Program-made: the position numbers and the translations under genes
Assembly: GCF_902459465.1 (NCBI RefSeq)
Contig: NC_047070.1
Location: 5,010,554 to 5,074,553, forward strand
Source of the DNA: Asterias rubens
Lineage: Eukaryota; Echinodermata; Asteroidea; Forcipulatida; Asteriidae
Reading direction: 5' to 3'
DNA length: 64,000 nucleotides
Notes under the pieces: generated by a model
Databases searched by the model: none
What the model was told of the DNA's origin: nothing
What the model saw: only the letters and a program-made list of their open reading frames with translations
Shown here: one piece after another, positions 38,001 through 47,050 of the stretch
Position numbering within the stretch: the stretch's first letter is position 1
Layout of the letters: every line of letters starts with the position of its first letter

Positions 38001-38275
38001 TTATGAAAAGGTGGTCCCGGAATCGGGTTGACGGGTATATGACTATAGGGCTGTGAGCTGCCTGTGTAACTGCCCAACGGCGGCAATCCCTGCATGGTGG
38101 GCGTCCCATACGACCCTTGGGATGCGGATGCAGTGTCGTTACTACTTGTATAGAGGGACGGGGGTGGAGGAAGAAGATTCCGCTGGTCACTTGGATTCAT
38201 CCTTTGACAGGGGGTGGGATCGATGCCAATGGCGGACCCCTCAGTTTTGGAATCCTTGGATTGCGATGTGCCCAT
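15815..38275 (-). CDS. NSD1/2/3: NSD-family histone H3 lysine-36 methyltransferase
   Basis: Nuclear SET enzyme that mono- and dimethylates H3K36; apparently the single invertebrate counterpart of vertebrate NSD1, NSD2 and NSD3. Sixteen coding exons (minus): 38275-36976, 36655-35861, 34425-34280, 33063-32827, 32430-32298, 24828-24589, 23155-22955, 22360-22181, 21414-21255, 20693-20485, 19888-19776, 19512-19243, 18761-18503, 18226-18120, 17072-16856, 16554-15815. Sum 5307 nt = 1768 aa plus stop, all phases consistent. Order: Pro/Gln/Tyr-rich N-terminus (1-400), PWWP1 (from about 403), basic linkers, PHD fingers (about 905-1130), PWWP2 (about 1115-1200), AWS (about 1250-1310), SET, post-SET (to about 1450), PHD5 and C5HCH (about 1480-1565), lysine-rich tail. 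Intermediate in length between human NSD2/NSD3 (about 1400) and NSD1 (about 2700). Head-to-head with MRPS26. The longest intron is about 7.5 kb. Confidence 0.95.
17050..18090 (-). repeat. Tandem duplication in NSD including an exon edge
   Basis: Segments 17050-17275 plus 17545-17700 are repeated at 17705-18075. Shared blocks include CAACGTTTCGACCCTAGCAGA-type sequence, GACAACACAACAAACATGAA, and AACAATCCTTCAAAGT. Copy 1 has an extra 270 bp (17275-17545). The copied part includes the acceptor and first codons of exon 17072-16856. Confidence 0.82.
18120..19512 (-). CDS. NSD catalytic AWS-SET-post-SET exons
   Basis: Exon 19512-19243 encodes the Cys-rich AWS region ([20 protein letters not shown]...) and the start of SET ([12 protein letters not shown]). 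Exon 18761-18503 continues [20 protein letters not shown], with the cofactor/substrate motif NHCCQPNCE at about residue 1384. Exon 18226-18120 gives [13 protein letters not shown] and post-[20 protein letters not shown]. All typical NSD catalytic signatures are present, so the enzyme should be active. The acceptor of the middle exon is duplicated in the upstream intron (see findings). Confidence 0.94.
18230..18445 (-). repeat. tRNA-derived SINE, type 1, head-truncated
   Basis: Reverse copy of the type 1 body (CTGCCCTCACAGGTACCCAT), between NSD exons 18761-18503 and 18226-18120. Confidence 0.7.
18748..18859 (-). repeat. 57-bp tandem duplication over an NSD splice acceptor
   Basis: Two copies (18748-18804 and 18805-18859) of TTGACAAAGTCACCCTGAAA and following bases, offset exactly 57 bp, nearly identical. 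Each carries a full TTTCAG acceptor read on the minus strand. Confidence 0.92.
18890..19170 (-). repeat. Family B element, partial, inverted
   Basis: Reverse-orientation copy between the SET exons of NSD, recognisable by TTATGTAATCCACC and GACAAACCTGTTGAAG. Confidence 0.65.
19968..20122. repeat. Family G fold-back element, best copy
   Basis: A near-palindrome of about 155 bp: CAATGGGAGATTTGGAATGC, GGTGGCAGCAGACTTACCAG on one side, CTGGTAAGTCTGCTGCCACT and GAAAGTCTCCCATTG on the other. In an NSD intron. Confidence 0.85.
20485..24828 (-). CDS. NSD PHD-finger cluster and PWWP2 exons
   Basis: Exons 24828-24589, 23155-22955, 22360-22181, 21414-21255 and 20693-20485. The first carries PHD1 ([19 protein letters not shown]...CDECISG); the next continues [16 protein letters not shown]...[10 protein letters not shown]; then [20 protein letters not shown]; then [20 protein letters not shown]; then PWWP2 starting [10 protein letters not shown] / [14 protein letters not shown], split between two exons inside the Arg codon. 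Zn-ligand Cys/His spacing matches NSD PHD1-4. These modules read histone tails. Confidence 0.92.
22704..22900. repeat. Dispersed repeat R, uninterrupted copy
   Basis: TGCTTCGTTTTTAAAGCACC, CCTATGAGGAAATTGTAAAT, GCAACGACCAGAGGAAATGG and GAAGTGTCAGACCTGG recur at about 58350-58740, where a family E element interrupts. A related reverse segment is at about 54600-54750. Confidence 0.7.
24055..24365 (+). repeat. tRNA-derived SINE, type 2 tail
   Basis: Head GGGTTCGACACCCGATCATA, then GGGAAGGTAGTGCATTCTGC and ACCAGCCAGGCT. Box A side degraded. In the NSD intron before the PHD1 exon. Confidence 0.7.
25733..25935 (+). repeat. Family C element, left half
   Basis: Begins TTTAAAGGGACATATTGCC and shares GAACTAACACG and GATCCACACAAATATG with complete copies; the second arm is missing. 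Confidence 0.7.
26868..26995. repeat. Short inverted-terminal element
   Basis: AATGGCCTTTTCCAAACC is mirrored by GGTTTGGAAAATGCCCTTT. About 125 bp. Confidence 0.6.
27324..27680. repeat. Short inverted-terminal element
   Basis: AAAGATGCTGTCAGATTTTT at the left and AAAAATCTGACATAGCATCT at the right. About 355 bp, no ORF of note. Confidence 0.78.
27974..28662. repeat. Composite inverted-terminal element
   Basis: Left end GGTTGGTTCATACTCGCTGC and right end GCAGCAAGCATGAACC are inverted. It includes a family E insertion. In the large NSD intron. Confidence 0.55.
28186..28346. repeat. Family E element, diverged
   Basis: Ends GGCCCCATTTCTAACAAT and AAGCAAATTGGGCCCTAC. Lies within a larger element with ends near 27974 and 28662. 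Confidence 0.65.
28670..29030 (-). repeat. Family A element
   Basis: Near full length, with both ends recognisable (GGCACTGGACACTATTAGTA at the left). In the large NSD intron. Confidence 0.75.
29117..29485 (+). repeat. Family B element, full length
   Basis: Begins TTTAAAGGAACGTTACAGAA and ends TTCTGTAATGTTCCTTTAA: inverted termini with TTAA at the outside. In the large NSD intron. Confidence 0.85.
29873..30032. repeat. Short inverted-terminal element
   Basis: CATACTTCCTGTGAATGCAA at the left is mirrored by GCATTCGCAGGAAGTATAG at the right. About 155 bp, non-coding. Confidence 0.7.
32640..32748 (+). repeat. Family C element, right half
   Basis: Shares ACAACATCTTTCTAACCA, ATGCATTT and GATCCAAGCAGCGTGTCC with the right arm of family C. 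Just upstream in gene terms of the exon ending at 32430. Confidence 0.65.
33140..33490 (-). repeat. tRNA-derived SINE, type 1, full length
   Basis: Reverse copy with head (CGACCGGGATTCGAACCCAC is box B complement), body CTGCCCTCCCAGGTAC and tail TATATAGTGCTTTTCACA. The most complete type 1 copy. Confidence 0.82.
33975..34225 (+). repeat. Dispersed repeat P, copy 1
   Basis: Closely matches 54100-54325: shared GTCTCATAATTCAAACGTAG, CCACATACCTTGCAGGAAAT and ACTGTAT. No clear inverted termini. In the NSD intron before the exon ending at 34425. Confidence 0.78.
34505..34590 (-). repeat. tRNA-like fragment
   Basis: The reverse strand carries a box A-like GCTATAGCTCAATTTGTAAA and a box B-like AGGTTCAAGTCCCTCTCTAG. 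Similar decayed copies at about 48680-48760 and 41610-41680. Confidence 0.45.
34857..35213 (+). repeat. Family A element
   Basis: Full-length copy in an NSD intron, with internal GAGACCTCAAG...CTTGAGGTCTC inverted motif typical of this family. Confidence 0.8.
35487..35852 (-). repeat. Family A element abutting NSD exon 2 donor
   Basis: Full-length copy with TTAA at both ends. Its right end lies only 8 bases from the donor at 35861/35860 of NSD exon 2. Confidence 0.85.
35861..38275 (-). CDS. NSD coding exons 1-2: disordered N-terminus and PWWP1
   Basis: Exon 1 (38275-36976) starts at an ATG giving MGTSQSKDS and encodes about 400 residues rich in Pro, Gln, Ser and Tyr, probably disordered. 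PWWP1 spans the exon 1/2 junction: [20 protein letters not shown], then [14 protein letters not shown] in exon 2 (36655-35861). PWWP domains bind methylated H3K36 nucleosomes. A polypyrimidine-AG acceptor ends at 38308, 32 bp above the ATG, so at least one upstream 5' UTR exon is expected. Exon 2 continues into Lys/Arg-rich sequence. Confidence 0.9.
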
Positions 38276-38307
38276 ACAAGGGGCTTGCTCCTTGTGCTGT
38301 GATCAGC

Positions 38308-39691
38308 CTGAAAAAAAAAGACCAAATAAAAAAAAAAACAGTGAGAAATAAACATGTAAGTAATTTTTAGATCATTGATCTCACAGCTCAGGATTTTGCA
38401 ATGCCAATGATGGCTTTTCCTGGCTTCCAGCATGGAACTTTGAAATTGAATTCAGACGTGAAACTTTTGAACTGCAAACAAACACGAGGAAATGGCCGAT
38501 CACACTCAACTTTTGTACGGAGAGCCATTTACAGCTTTCTGTAAAGCCTTTAAAGAAAAAGCCACTATTTGATAAATTATGTTTAATTTGGTTGGAAAAG
38601 CACTGCCACTGCACTGGAGTTCAGTTGTTTGCAACACGTTTTTTAAACAAGCTAATTAAATCAAATTGATTCTATTTATTTATAGGTTTTAAAATAATTG
38701 GGTTTGTAAAGGGTATTTATTTCCCTAAACTGACTGAATGATAGGCGATCAATTTTATTCGTAAAAAGCACACATTTTCAATTATTTTGAAATGTATACT
38801 GATGCCCCAAGAACTGTGCACGTTGTGTTTGCAGGGAAAAGCATGCAGTTGGAACACTGCCCACGCAAAAACGTATGGATTCGAAATGGAAGCCATGTTG
38901 TCGTTGTTGCACATTTGTGTAAAACAAATGAAAACAGGGCCTTTATTACTTTTATTTTAAAAGAAATTAAACAATTGACGGACACAATATTCAAACACGA
39001 AAACCATTAAGATATACCAATGCTTATTTTAATTTTTTGAAGATAAATTATTGCCTGTGGATAAAAGAAAATCGAACCTTTTTTGAGAGTACAACTGCTT
39101 CAGTGCTTGGCTTTGCTTCTTCTAAACTCGATAACTGTGTGTGTGTGTGTGTAGTGGTGCTGTGTGATAAAAACCAACTACGACCCGACATTGACCGAAA
39201 TCTCACGGCGCCAAAAATACTTTGTTCTCATTGGCGGACGAAACTGTACGGAGATAACCGATTCTGAACGGAAACTGCCGACTGTTGTCATGCACCAGAA
39301 ATACTGTTTCGTGCGCCTTTGTTCGATTTTCATCGCAGTTTTCACTTCACGATTGTCTTTTCCTTCTTGAATGAACAAACCGAGTGTTTATAAGTCCTTT
39401 TCACTAACCTTCCAGGACTTCATCATTTGGAAGGCATTTCAGAACCGCCGGAAAAGCAAATAAATAGGGATTGACCGTGAACTCGTCAAGCTTGTCGTCT
39501 GTGAAACAATTGTCGGGTCAAAGGTCATCTTGAGCATCAATCCCACACTGCTTTGCGTTTTGCAGGGGGACACTTGGAATTGGATGGAGATCGACTTTTG
39601 AGTGATTCAATGTTTGGAAAAATCTTGTTTACTGATTTATAAGTAATTTTACTCAAGAAGTGACTCTGGCATTTGCCATACGTTTTACAAG
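38308..39691. promoter_or_regulatory. Intergenic region between divergent NSD and MRPS26
   Basis: The two start codons are 1416 bp apart and face away. The NSD side must also hold an untranslated first exon, because a strong acceptor (poly-T then CAG) ends at 38308. A minus-strand donor-like GAAG/GTTAGTG at about 39410 is one candidate end for that exon. Around 39180-39260 the DNA is richer in CpG. No clear core promoter motif seen. Confidence 0.5.
39135..39153 (+). repeat. (TG)n microsatellite
   Basis: About nine TG units between NSD and MRPS26. Confidence 0.85.
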
Positions 39692-42600
39692 ATGTTTCCA
39701 AGATGCTGTTTGGTTTTAAATCGTGTTGCAGGGGTTGCCGGATCTTGGGACCCAACGTTGAGTGCAGTGACTTTTCAGTGTGTTCGCTGGCGAAAACAGC
39801 GAACAGATCCGAGAGCCAAATCCAAGATGAACTACAGAAGAATTCCGACACCAATCGATCCGTGGGAGCATGATTTTCTTTTGAAGAAGAACCGACATTA
39901 TGCATGTATTACGAGAGCGATGAAGTAAGTTCAGGAGCTATTGAGGTTTGTTCCGTTATCATCATCAGGATTCACAAACGTTAGCGGAACGGACGTGAAT
40001 GTATCATAATAGAAGAGTGGGTGACAATGGCAGTTTAAAATTGACAGGGTCGTGGCCGTGCGATCGATCGAGCAGAAGATTGGGTCATTTAAATTTGTGA
40101 TAACGTAACCCTCCTCCCGATCCAGGGTTCGAAATTAGCGGTCGAAATTAGCGGTCGAAATTAGCGGTCGAAATTATTTCTTTTTAAATGAGGGTTCAGT
40201 GGCAAAATCCCACAGAAAACTTTTACTAAAGCTTTTAAAATAGTAAGTTTGACAGTTCTAGATACTTGCTAGATTTAATTTGGCCGTGATCGGGACCTGA
40301 ACTGCTGTCGTTCGTTTCAGAAAACACGTACAATAAATTGAAAACACGATGCACAAACCACATGGTGCCGAGTATCCTCACAGTGTATAAAGTACACGGT
40401 CGCCCACTGGTCCATGCAGTATGCACAGCACATACACAACACACACATTTGTCCAAAGTCCATTCTGACCAACACTCCGCACACTGTCATTGGTCTTCTT
40501 GACTAGACTTCAATGCAGTACACGTTCACGAACGGAGTAAAGAATTGCCGCACGTTGTGCATAATGGCTGCAGACTGTGCACAATGTACAGCCTTGGAGG
40601 AATTCTAATAACATGGACAACTTTTGCCAACAGAGGGCGTTGCGGGGCAAAGTTCATTGAATTATTTCTCGATGTGTGTTGTTGACTGATCGTTGATTCA
40701 TGAAGATTTTGTTGCAAACGGAGTTCAAAACATGTTCAAATCAACCAACCCCCTAACCACGAAGTTATTAAAGTTGTTGTTGATGGAAAAGGGATAATAC
40801 AAATTCCTCCAAAAACTCAATTATAAGGTCTTCACTTTCGTTTTTCTTTTTTTCGTTTTGAAAAGTGAAAGGCTAGTGAAAAAACCTGTGGGCGATCGAG
40901 AATTTTGGTTGACTTGCCCGGCGGGCGATTGAAAAAAAAAATTAAGGGAAACCCTGCCGGATCCAGACAGGAGGAGGGTTACGTTATCGCAACTAGGTAA
41001 TTTATTAATCGCAAGGCCTAACCCTTCAAGCAAGCGGGGTTTTTGACTGCCGAGCTGTCCAGGGCAATTCATTTATACAGACCTACATCTATGACCAGTA
41101 GGATTTGAAACTTTGCATGGTGGAAATACATGTATGACATGGAAAGATTTGTGGGAACGTATCGCCATGTAATGACTACAAATGTACCCTGAGTTGGGGT
41201 AGTTAAGGGAAGGGTTGCGGTAACACCAAATGACTTTCCCTAAATGAGTTGGGGTGGTTCTGAAAAGAAACATTGGTTTCAACTCAACGTTTCGATCAGT
41301 ATGCTCTGATCGTCTTCTGGAGAAAGACGACTAGATTAGAGCATACTGATCAAAACGCTGAGTTGAAACCAGCAGTTCTTTTTAGAACCACCCCAACTCA
41401 TTTAGGGAAAGTCAATTGGTGTTAACGCAAACCTTCCCATACATCTATATGATAATTCTTGTCAAAGCCTGTTCAGCATCTGGACAAGGTGAGAAGACAA
41501 GAAAGAAATTTCAATTTTAGAAGTGGGAGGAAAACTCCAGAGAATTATCCCAGGAAAAACCCACACAGTCAAGTATCTGAAATCCCAATCCACATGTGAC
41601 TTACATACTACAGTGTGTAGTTCCCCTGGTAGGATTCGAACCAGGTGAGGCAAGACACCTCTACGCCAACCTGACTGATTCCTCAATGTCTGTACTTTAC
41701 AGTATATGGGTTAGAATGCTGGTCATTGTGACACTTGGTCCTTGAGCAAGGCACTTTATATCATAATTTCTTCTCTCCACCCAGGAATGAAAATAGTTAC
41801 CATCGCTAGCTGGGGAGTTTGGATGGACTGGTATTCTGTCAAAGACTCAAAGGGGAATAGAAATATTCAGTTATTAAATGCTATTATAAAAGTGAAAACC
41901 TTATAACTATTATAATTGGTTAATTAAAAAAAACATTCAACTTGGCAGCCAGAGGCTGAATTGCGTTTAAAATAACGAAGCAGAAGAAAATACTATTTTT
42001 TAAATTACAGAAAAACATTAAGATATAAAAATATTTAATTTAAGTACAAATACAAATCAAAGACTATTAATACAAAAATACTTTCCACTAGGGCATAGGG
42101 AGGCATAACGCACCTCTCTCTTGCTATTAATTCTAATAAGTGCTACTACGTATTAATTTAGTATTTTAAAAGATCATAAATGGAAGCATGAACAAAATTG
42201 CACTACAAGAGCATGCATACATTACACATGTATAAACCTATACATTGCAGACCAACTCAATTGGGCGATGCACTTCTTTTTTGTAAATTTTGTCTTTAGA
42301 GAATCTCTGTTGTACACTAGCGCCCCAGATACATTTTGTCCGTCACTCGTTAAACCACTATTTTCTATATATGATTGTCACACACAGTCACTGGGTCTAA
42401 TATAAACACCATCCTTATAGACCTTATGCACATGACGTCATTTTAGTAGGGCGCCCTCACCTAGAGGTCAAAAGGAGGTTGTTCATTGGCCAATTCTGTG
42501 CGCCGCGCGTACAAATCTGTGCGTTTTGATTGTTTCGTCACCGTTTTTCCACTAAGATGGCCGCTGGATGACGTCAATGCATAAGGTCTATTGGAATATT

Positions 42601-45201
42601 CGACTTTGCACTACTTTACACAACTTTGCACTACTTTGTGTTTTTATTACATGACTTTGCACTCCTTTGTTTTTTTACACTTTATGTTTTTTGACAGAAA
42701 AATGTTTATTGAGGAGATTTCTAGGAATACACTTGAAACGGCAGAGGGCGGGTCAACTGAAGAAAGAGCCCAGAAAGAGAGGGAAGAATATCTCCAAATG
42801 CTGAAGTGGAATGATCAAGAGAACGCACGGACCAGACTGATCAGGTATGGGGAAAAACTGATGATTCACAATACACTCTAGTACTAGTAGTAGTAGTGCA
42901 ACCTCTAATACGGTTTGCCCAGGACTCCTGATGATGCCCTTTTTCTGCAGTGTAGCTAGACTGCTCCCCTGTCTTGAAGATACTGGACACTATTGGTTTG
43001 TCAAAGACCAGTCTTCTTACTTGGTGTATCTCAACAAATGCATAAAATAACAAACCTGTGAAAATTTGAGCTCAATTGGTCATCGAAGTTGCAAGAAAAA
43101 CAGCCTTGTCACTTGAAGTTGTGTGCTCTCAGATGCTTGATTTCAGGACCTCAAAATCTAATTCTGGGGTATCAGAATCAAATTCAAATATTTTATAGTG
43201 ACGTAAGCAAAGTACCCTGTTACAATGTATGTGTACAGTTAGTGACTGGTTCCCTGATTATTTTTGCTAAGTAGATTTTTTAAGCAATATTTTCTGTGTA
43301 ACTGCAGCTCTATGAAATTGGGAGATGGATGGTACACGTAGTACAAGCTACATGTTATATGTAATTTGGCTTTTAAACTTATTCTGAAAGCAAAGTTGTT
43401 TTGGACTGAACACTATTTATGCTTAAAGGACAATGAAGGAACACAGTGCCTTGGATCGGACGAGTTGGTCTATTAAAAGCATTTAAAACCGTTGGTTATG
43501 AAATGCATATGGTTAGAAAGAAGTTTTAAAAGTAGAATATAATGATCCACACAAGTATCACTCAAAATTGCATGGTTTTCATTTTACATGGCGAACTAAC
43601 ACAATCGGGCATTTATGGCAGTCAAAAATTTGACTCCCCTAAATGGCCGACCGTGTTAGTCGACGCGGTAAAAAGAAAAACCACACATTTTCGAGGCATA
43701 TTTGTATAGGTCATTGTATTCTGCTTTTACAACATCTTTCTAACCATATCGATTCTGTTACAGAACGCTTTTCAAGGATGAACTCGACCGATCCAAGGCA
43801 ACGTGTTCCTTTAAAGACAATGGACACTATTGGTAAATGTCAAAGACCAGTCTCCTCACTTGGTGTATCTCAACATATGCATAAAATTTGAGCTCGATTG
43901 GTCGTCGGAGTTCCGAGATAACTATGAAAGAAAAAACACTCTTGTCACACGAAGTAGAGTGCATTTGGATGCTTGATTTCCAGACCTCAAATTCTAAACT
44001 TGAGGTCTCGAATTCAAATTCGTGGAAAATTTCTTATTTCTCGAAAACTACGTCACTTCAGAGGGAGCCGTTTCTGACAATGTTTTATACTATCAACCTC
44101 TCCCCATTACTCATTACGAAGCGAGGTTTTATGCTGATAATTATTTCGAGTAATTACCAAAAGTGTCCACTGCCTTTAAGTGCTAAGCAGCTCAAAGAAC
44201 TTGAACCAATATCTTTGGGAAGCCGCTTCCAAGTTCTTCCTGCCCAGTGCCCATGTCCCTGCAAACAAATTTCTCTCTGATGGTTTGTTTGAGCGTTTAC
44301 CTCGTCTTTTTACAACAGAGAGGAGAGACTGACTGAGGAGGGACGTCTCAAGGAAGAAAATAGATTGGAGAAGATGATCAGAATGGAGGAGGAGAAGAAA
44401 CAGAGTCTTGAGGAGTTGGCGGAGAGAGTTATACAGGAAAAGGTAAAGTGTCATCATTTTTGGAAAATTAGGGGCCATTACAAAGAGTCGATGTTAGCGT
44501 GAAAGTTCAAAATAGTCAATGTTGAAAAAATTATATTTTTCAAATTTGTTCTGAACCACCAACCCAATCCAAATTTTGATTTGGCTTCATAAGATAATCC
44601 ATACACCTAATAACAAACTACATGTAACGCCTCAAATATACCAGCCATTTTAGATCAAAGGTATCCAACATCATTAGTTTTCAATGGCTTTTCCTGGCTA
44701 AAACAAACATAGTTTAGTCATAAAAATGACACTCTTGCCAGCGTCTTCTCTTACGATTGTTAATATGACTACATGAAGATTTATTAAATCAATACTTAAT
44801 TTTGGATGTTTTGTTTTTTCTCTTGACCCACCCACCAACAATTTCGCAATTTGTTTTTCTTTAAAAGAGGTTAAAGCGCTAGGTCTGGGAAACAACTGCA
44901 TTCCCAGTGGTCTCCGTACTCCATGGGGGAATAAAAAAGAAGAGCAAATCTTCATTTTCTCTTGATTTCTCTTGTGTTTCATGTCATTTAGGAAGCCAGT
45001 AAGTCGTACATCACACTGGACAATGTGGATGAGGTCATAGAGAGAGTCATGGATAACACCAAGGACTTTAACTTCATGATCAGTAAGACTGGCGACATCC
45101 TGCTCCCGGAGGGTACACCATGGGAAAGTCTCACTGCGAGGAAGGACCCAGACCCTGCGGCAGAAGAGGACCGTCCACAGGAACTCACTCAACAATTATA
45201 G
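39692..45201 (+). CDS. MRPS26: Mitochondrial small ribosomal subunit protein mS26 (MRPS26)
   Basis: Protein of the mitochondrial ribosome small subunit. Four coding exons: 39692-39924, 42698-42844, 44319-44442, 44992-45201; total 714 nt, 237 aa (human about 205). Seen: basic N-terminus suited to mitochondrial import, the conserved block RWRKQRTDPRAKSK followed by RIPTPIDPWEHDFLLKKNRH, a long charged coiled coil across exons 2-3 (EERAQKEREEYLQMLKWNDQ, RRLTEEG...), and the C-terminal block SYITLDNVDEVIERVMDNTK with FNFMISKTGDILLP, which parallels the human C-terminus. Start chosen as the first in-frame ATG. Introns 1 and 2 carry fold-back and TTAA elements. AATAAA at 46096-46101 is the probable poly(A) signal. 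Confidence 0.9.
40128..40178 (+). repeat. 13-bp minisatellite
   Basis: About 3.5 copies of GTCGAAATTAGCG in MRPS26 intron 1. Confidence 0.85.
41218..41432. repeat. Large inverted repeat (hairpin), about 95-bp arms
   Basis: Left arm CCCTAAATGAGTTGGGGTGG...ACGTTTCGATCAGTATGCTC; right arm GAGCATACTGATCAAAACGC...CCACCCCAACTCATTTAGGG. Short loop around 41325. In MRPS26 intron 1. Confidence 0.92.
42414..42592. repeat. Inverted-terminal element
   Basis: ATAGACCTTATGCA at the left and TGCATAAGGTCTAT at the right are perfect inverted 14-mers. Ends about 105 bp before MRPS26 exon 2. Confidence 0.82.
42973..43200 (+). repeat. Family A element, 3'-truncated, joined to family E
   Basis: Starts with the ACTGGACACTATTGGT terminus, then breaks into a family E end at about 43200-43322. 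In MRPS26 intron 2. Confidence 0.7.
43426..43817. repeat. Family C fold-back element, full length
   Basis: The whole element is one long imperfect inverted repeat: the left arm with GCCTTGGATCGGACGAGTTG mirrors CGACCGATCCAAGGC on the right, and the centre has GTCAAAAATTTGAC. Ends CGTGTTCCTTTAA. In MRPS26 intron 2. Confidence 0.85.
43814..44180 (+). repeat. Family A element sharing TTAA with a family C element
   Basis: Full length. Its left TTAA is also the right terminal TTAA of the family C element at 43426-43817. In MRPS26 intron 2. Confidence 0.85.
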
Positions 45202-45206
45202 TCACA

Positions 45207-45374
45207 TAAAGGCCGAGTCACACTGCAGCGATAACGATAACGATCACGACGCACAGAGAGCGCATTGTATTGGTTGAATTGCTCTACGCAGAATATGCAC
45301 ACGCTCATCAACCAATAGAATGCGTTCTCTTTGCGTTGTTATCGTTATCGCTGCAGTGGGACCTAGACCTTTAC
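45207..45374. repeat. Fold-back element in MRPS26 3' UTR
   Basis: Starts six bases past the stop codon. GAGTCACACTGCAGCGATAA and TTATCGCTGCAGTGGGACCT are inverted arms; ATTGGTTGA and CAACCAAT mirror within. Confidence 0.85.
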
Positions 45375-45663
45375 CCCGCTGTATCCATCTGTTTGTTTGT
45401 TTGTTTGAATGATCGTCCCGGGAACTTGGCAAATTCCCACATGGAGATGTGTAAAGCTGGCAATAGCCAATCTCTCCCCCCCCCCCCCTCATACAAACAT
45501 TGGTTTTACGTCTATGATTTTGAATTGCACAAATTAAGAAATTGTGATTCAGTAACTTCTACTAGACGACAATACTTATTCTAGTCATGTGAAATGATAA
45601 ATCAGGCCTTAAATTTGTTCATGACTGGGCAAAGCAATTTTCCTCCATGGTAAGGGGCACTTC

Positions 45664-45988
45664 TTAAAGGCAGTGGACACTATTGGTAATTGTCAAAGAC
45701 CAGTCTTCTCACTTACTGTATCTCAACATATGCATAAAATAATAAACCTGTGAAAATTTGAGCTCGAATGGTCGTCGGAGTTGGAGATAACTATGAAAGA
45801 AAAAAACACCCTTTCCACACGAAGCTGTGTGCTTTCATGCTTGATTTCGAGACCTCAAATTCTAAATCTGAGGTCTCGAAATCAAATTCATGGAAAATTA
45901 CTTCTTTCTCAAAAACTATGTATGTCGAGATACACCAAGTGAGAATACCGGTTTTTACAATTACCAATAGTGTCCAGTGTCTTTAAGA
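45664..45988 (+). repeat. Family A element, rearranged
   Basis: Has both termini, but the 3' half is replaced by inverted 5'-half sequence (GAGATACACCAAGTGAGAAT), so the copy is a partial inverted dimer. In or just after the MRPS26 3' UTR. Confidence 0.75.
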
Positions 45989-46095
45989 TGGATTTCCAGG
46001 CCTGGTTGTGTCCTCAATTTTACATATCTGGACAATGCACAAAATACAGTAAAAACAAACATTTTATAGGAGATGTTTATTTGTACATGTGATAA

Positions 46096-46101
46096 AATAA
46101 A
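46096..46101 (+). terminator. MRPS26 poly(A) signal candidate
   Basis: AATAAA about 0.9 kb past the MRPS26 stop, followed by a T-rich stretch. The fold-back element and a family A copy would lie within the 3' UTR. Confidence 0.5.
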
Positions 46102-46550
46102 GATTTCTTCAATATGAATACAACAATCTGTTTGAATTTCTTTTTAGTATATTTTAATAGAAAAATATGCTAAATTTTACCGCAGAGGTAAAAAACAAAA
46201 CCAGTCTGATAGTAACACAATAGGTTCTGGTATTTTCAGATGAAAAGTACAGTTATTAGGAAAAAGTACTTACACATGTAAAGGTATAATGAGGGACTGG
46301 TTGTGAATTTTCTTTTTTAAAGTTTGGTCTGAAAGCTGATCATAATACTGATTATGAATTTCATACTTAAACCTTTTTTTCCCCTGTGAAATATTTCCTT
46401 TTGAATGAAGTTGTATTGGGAAAAACTGTAATATGAAAACCTACAAATATTTGTTGTGGTGATAGCAAAACCGACTCTGCGAATCTTGCAACACCCGCAA
46501 TGTTCTCACAAGACTGCTGGCTCCTGCGAGACTGCTGCTCTTGTGACTCC

Positions 46551-46764
46551 ACTATAGACGATGTGACCTATGTTTACATTCAAAGCACCCTCTGTTGACA
46601 AAACACTGTAGAAGTGATATTTCGCCGGGCAAAAGGATGCGTAGTCATGGTAAGATTGCGTGTACTTTCTAGCTGGCTGCCAAAACACGAAGGTTTTGCC
46701 CGTCGGTATGCGCGCAATCATGTTATTGCTTGCGGTTGACGCCAGAGGGCACATCGTCTATACC
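46551..46764. repeat. Inverted-terminal element
   Basis: CTATAGACGATGTG and CACATCGTCTATAC are inverted. Between MRPS26 and MGMT. Confidence 0.78.
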
Positions 46765-47050
46765 CAAGTCACAATTAAAGCAGAAGCCAGGTGCCATATC
46801 TAGTCACCGACCGGCGTGTAGAGGTGGCTGAAAGACCCAGCAACAGTGCCGTCACAGTCACACTTAAAAGTGCCTTGCACGCTGCCATGATGGAAAATGG
46901 GTCAAATTCTTTATGTGAAACCCATCGCAAGCTAATAGTGACTGGGGTATAAAACGGGGCGGTAGTTGGGAGCCAGCAGCCTTTTGTGAGAGCAGTAGTC
47001 TCGTTAGAGCAGTCTCCCCAGAGAGAGACAAGGGACGGCAGTCTACTCTT

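Noticed and set aside
43888-44280. 130-codon plus-strand reading frame
   Set aside because: It lies within a family A element; its translation reappears in pieces in other family A copies and has no protein features.
44698-45195. 165-codon minus-strand frame
   Set aside because: Antisense shadow of MRPS26 exon 4 plus intron.
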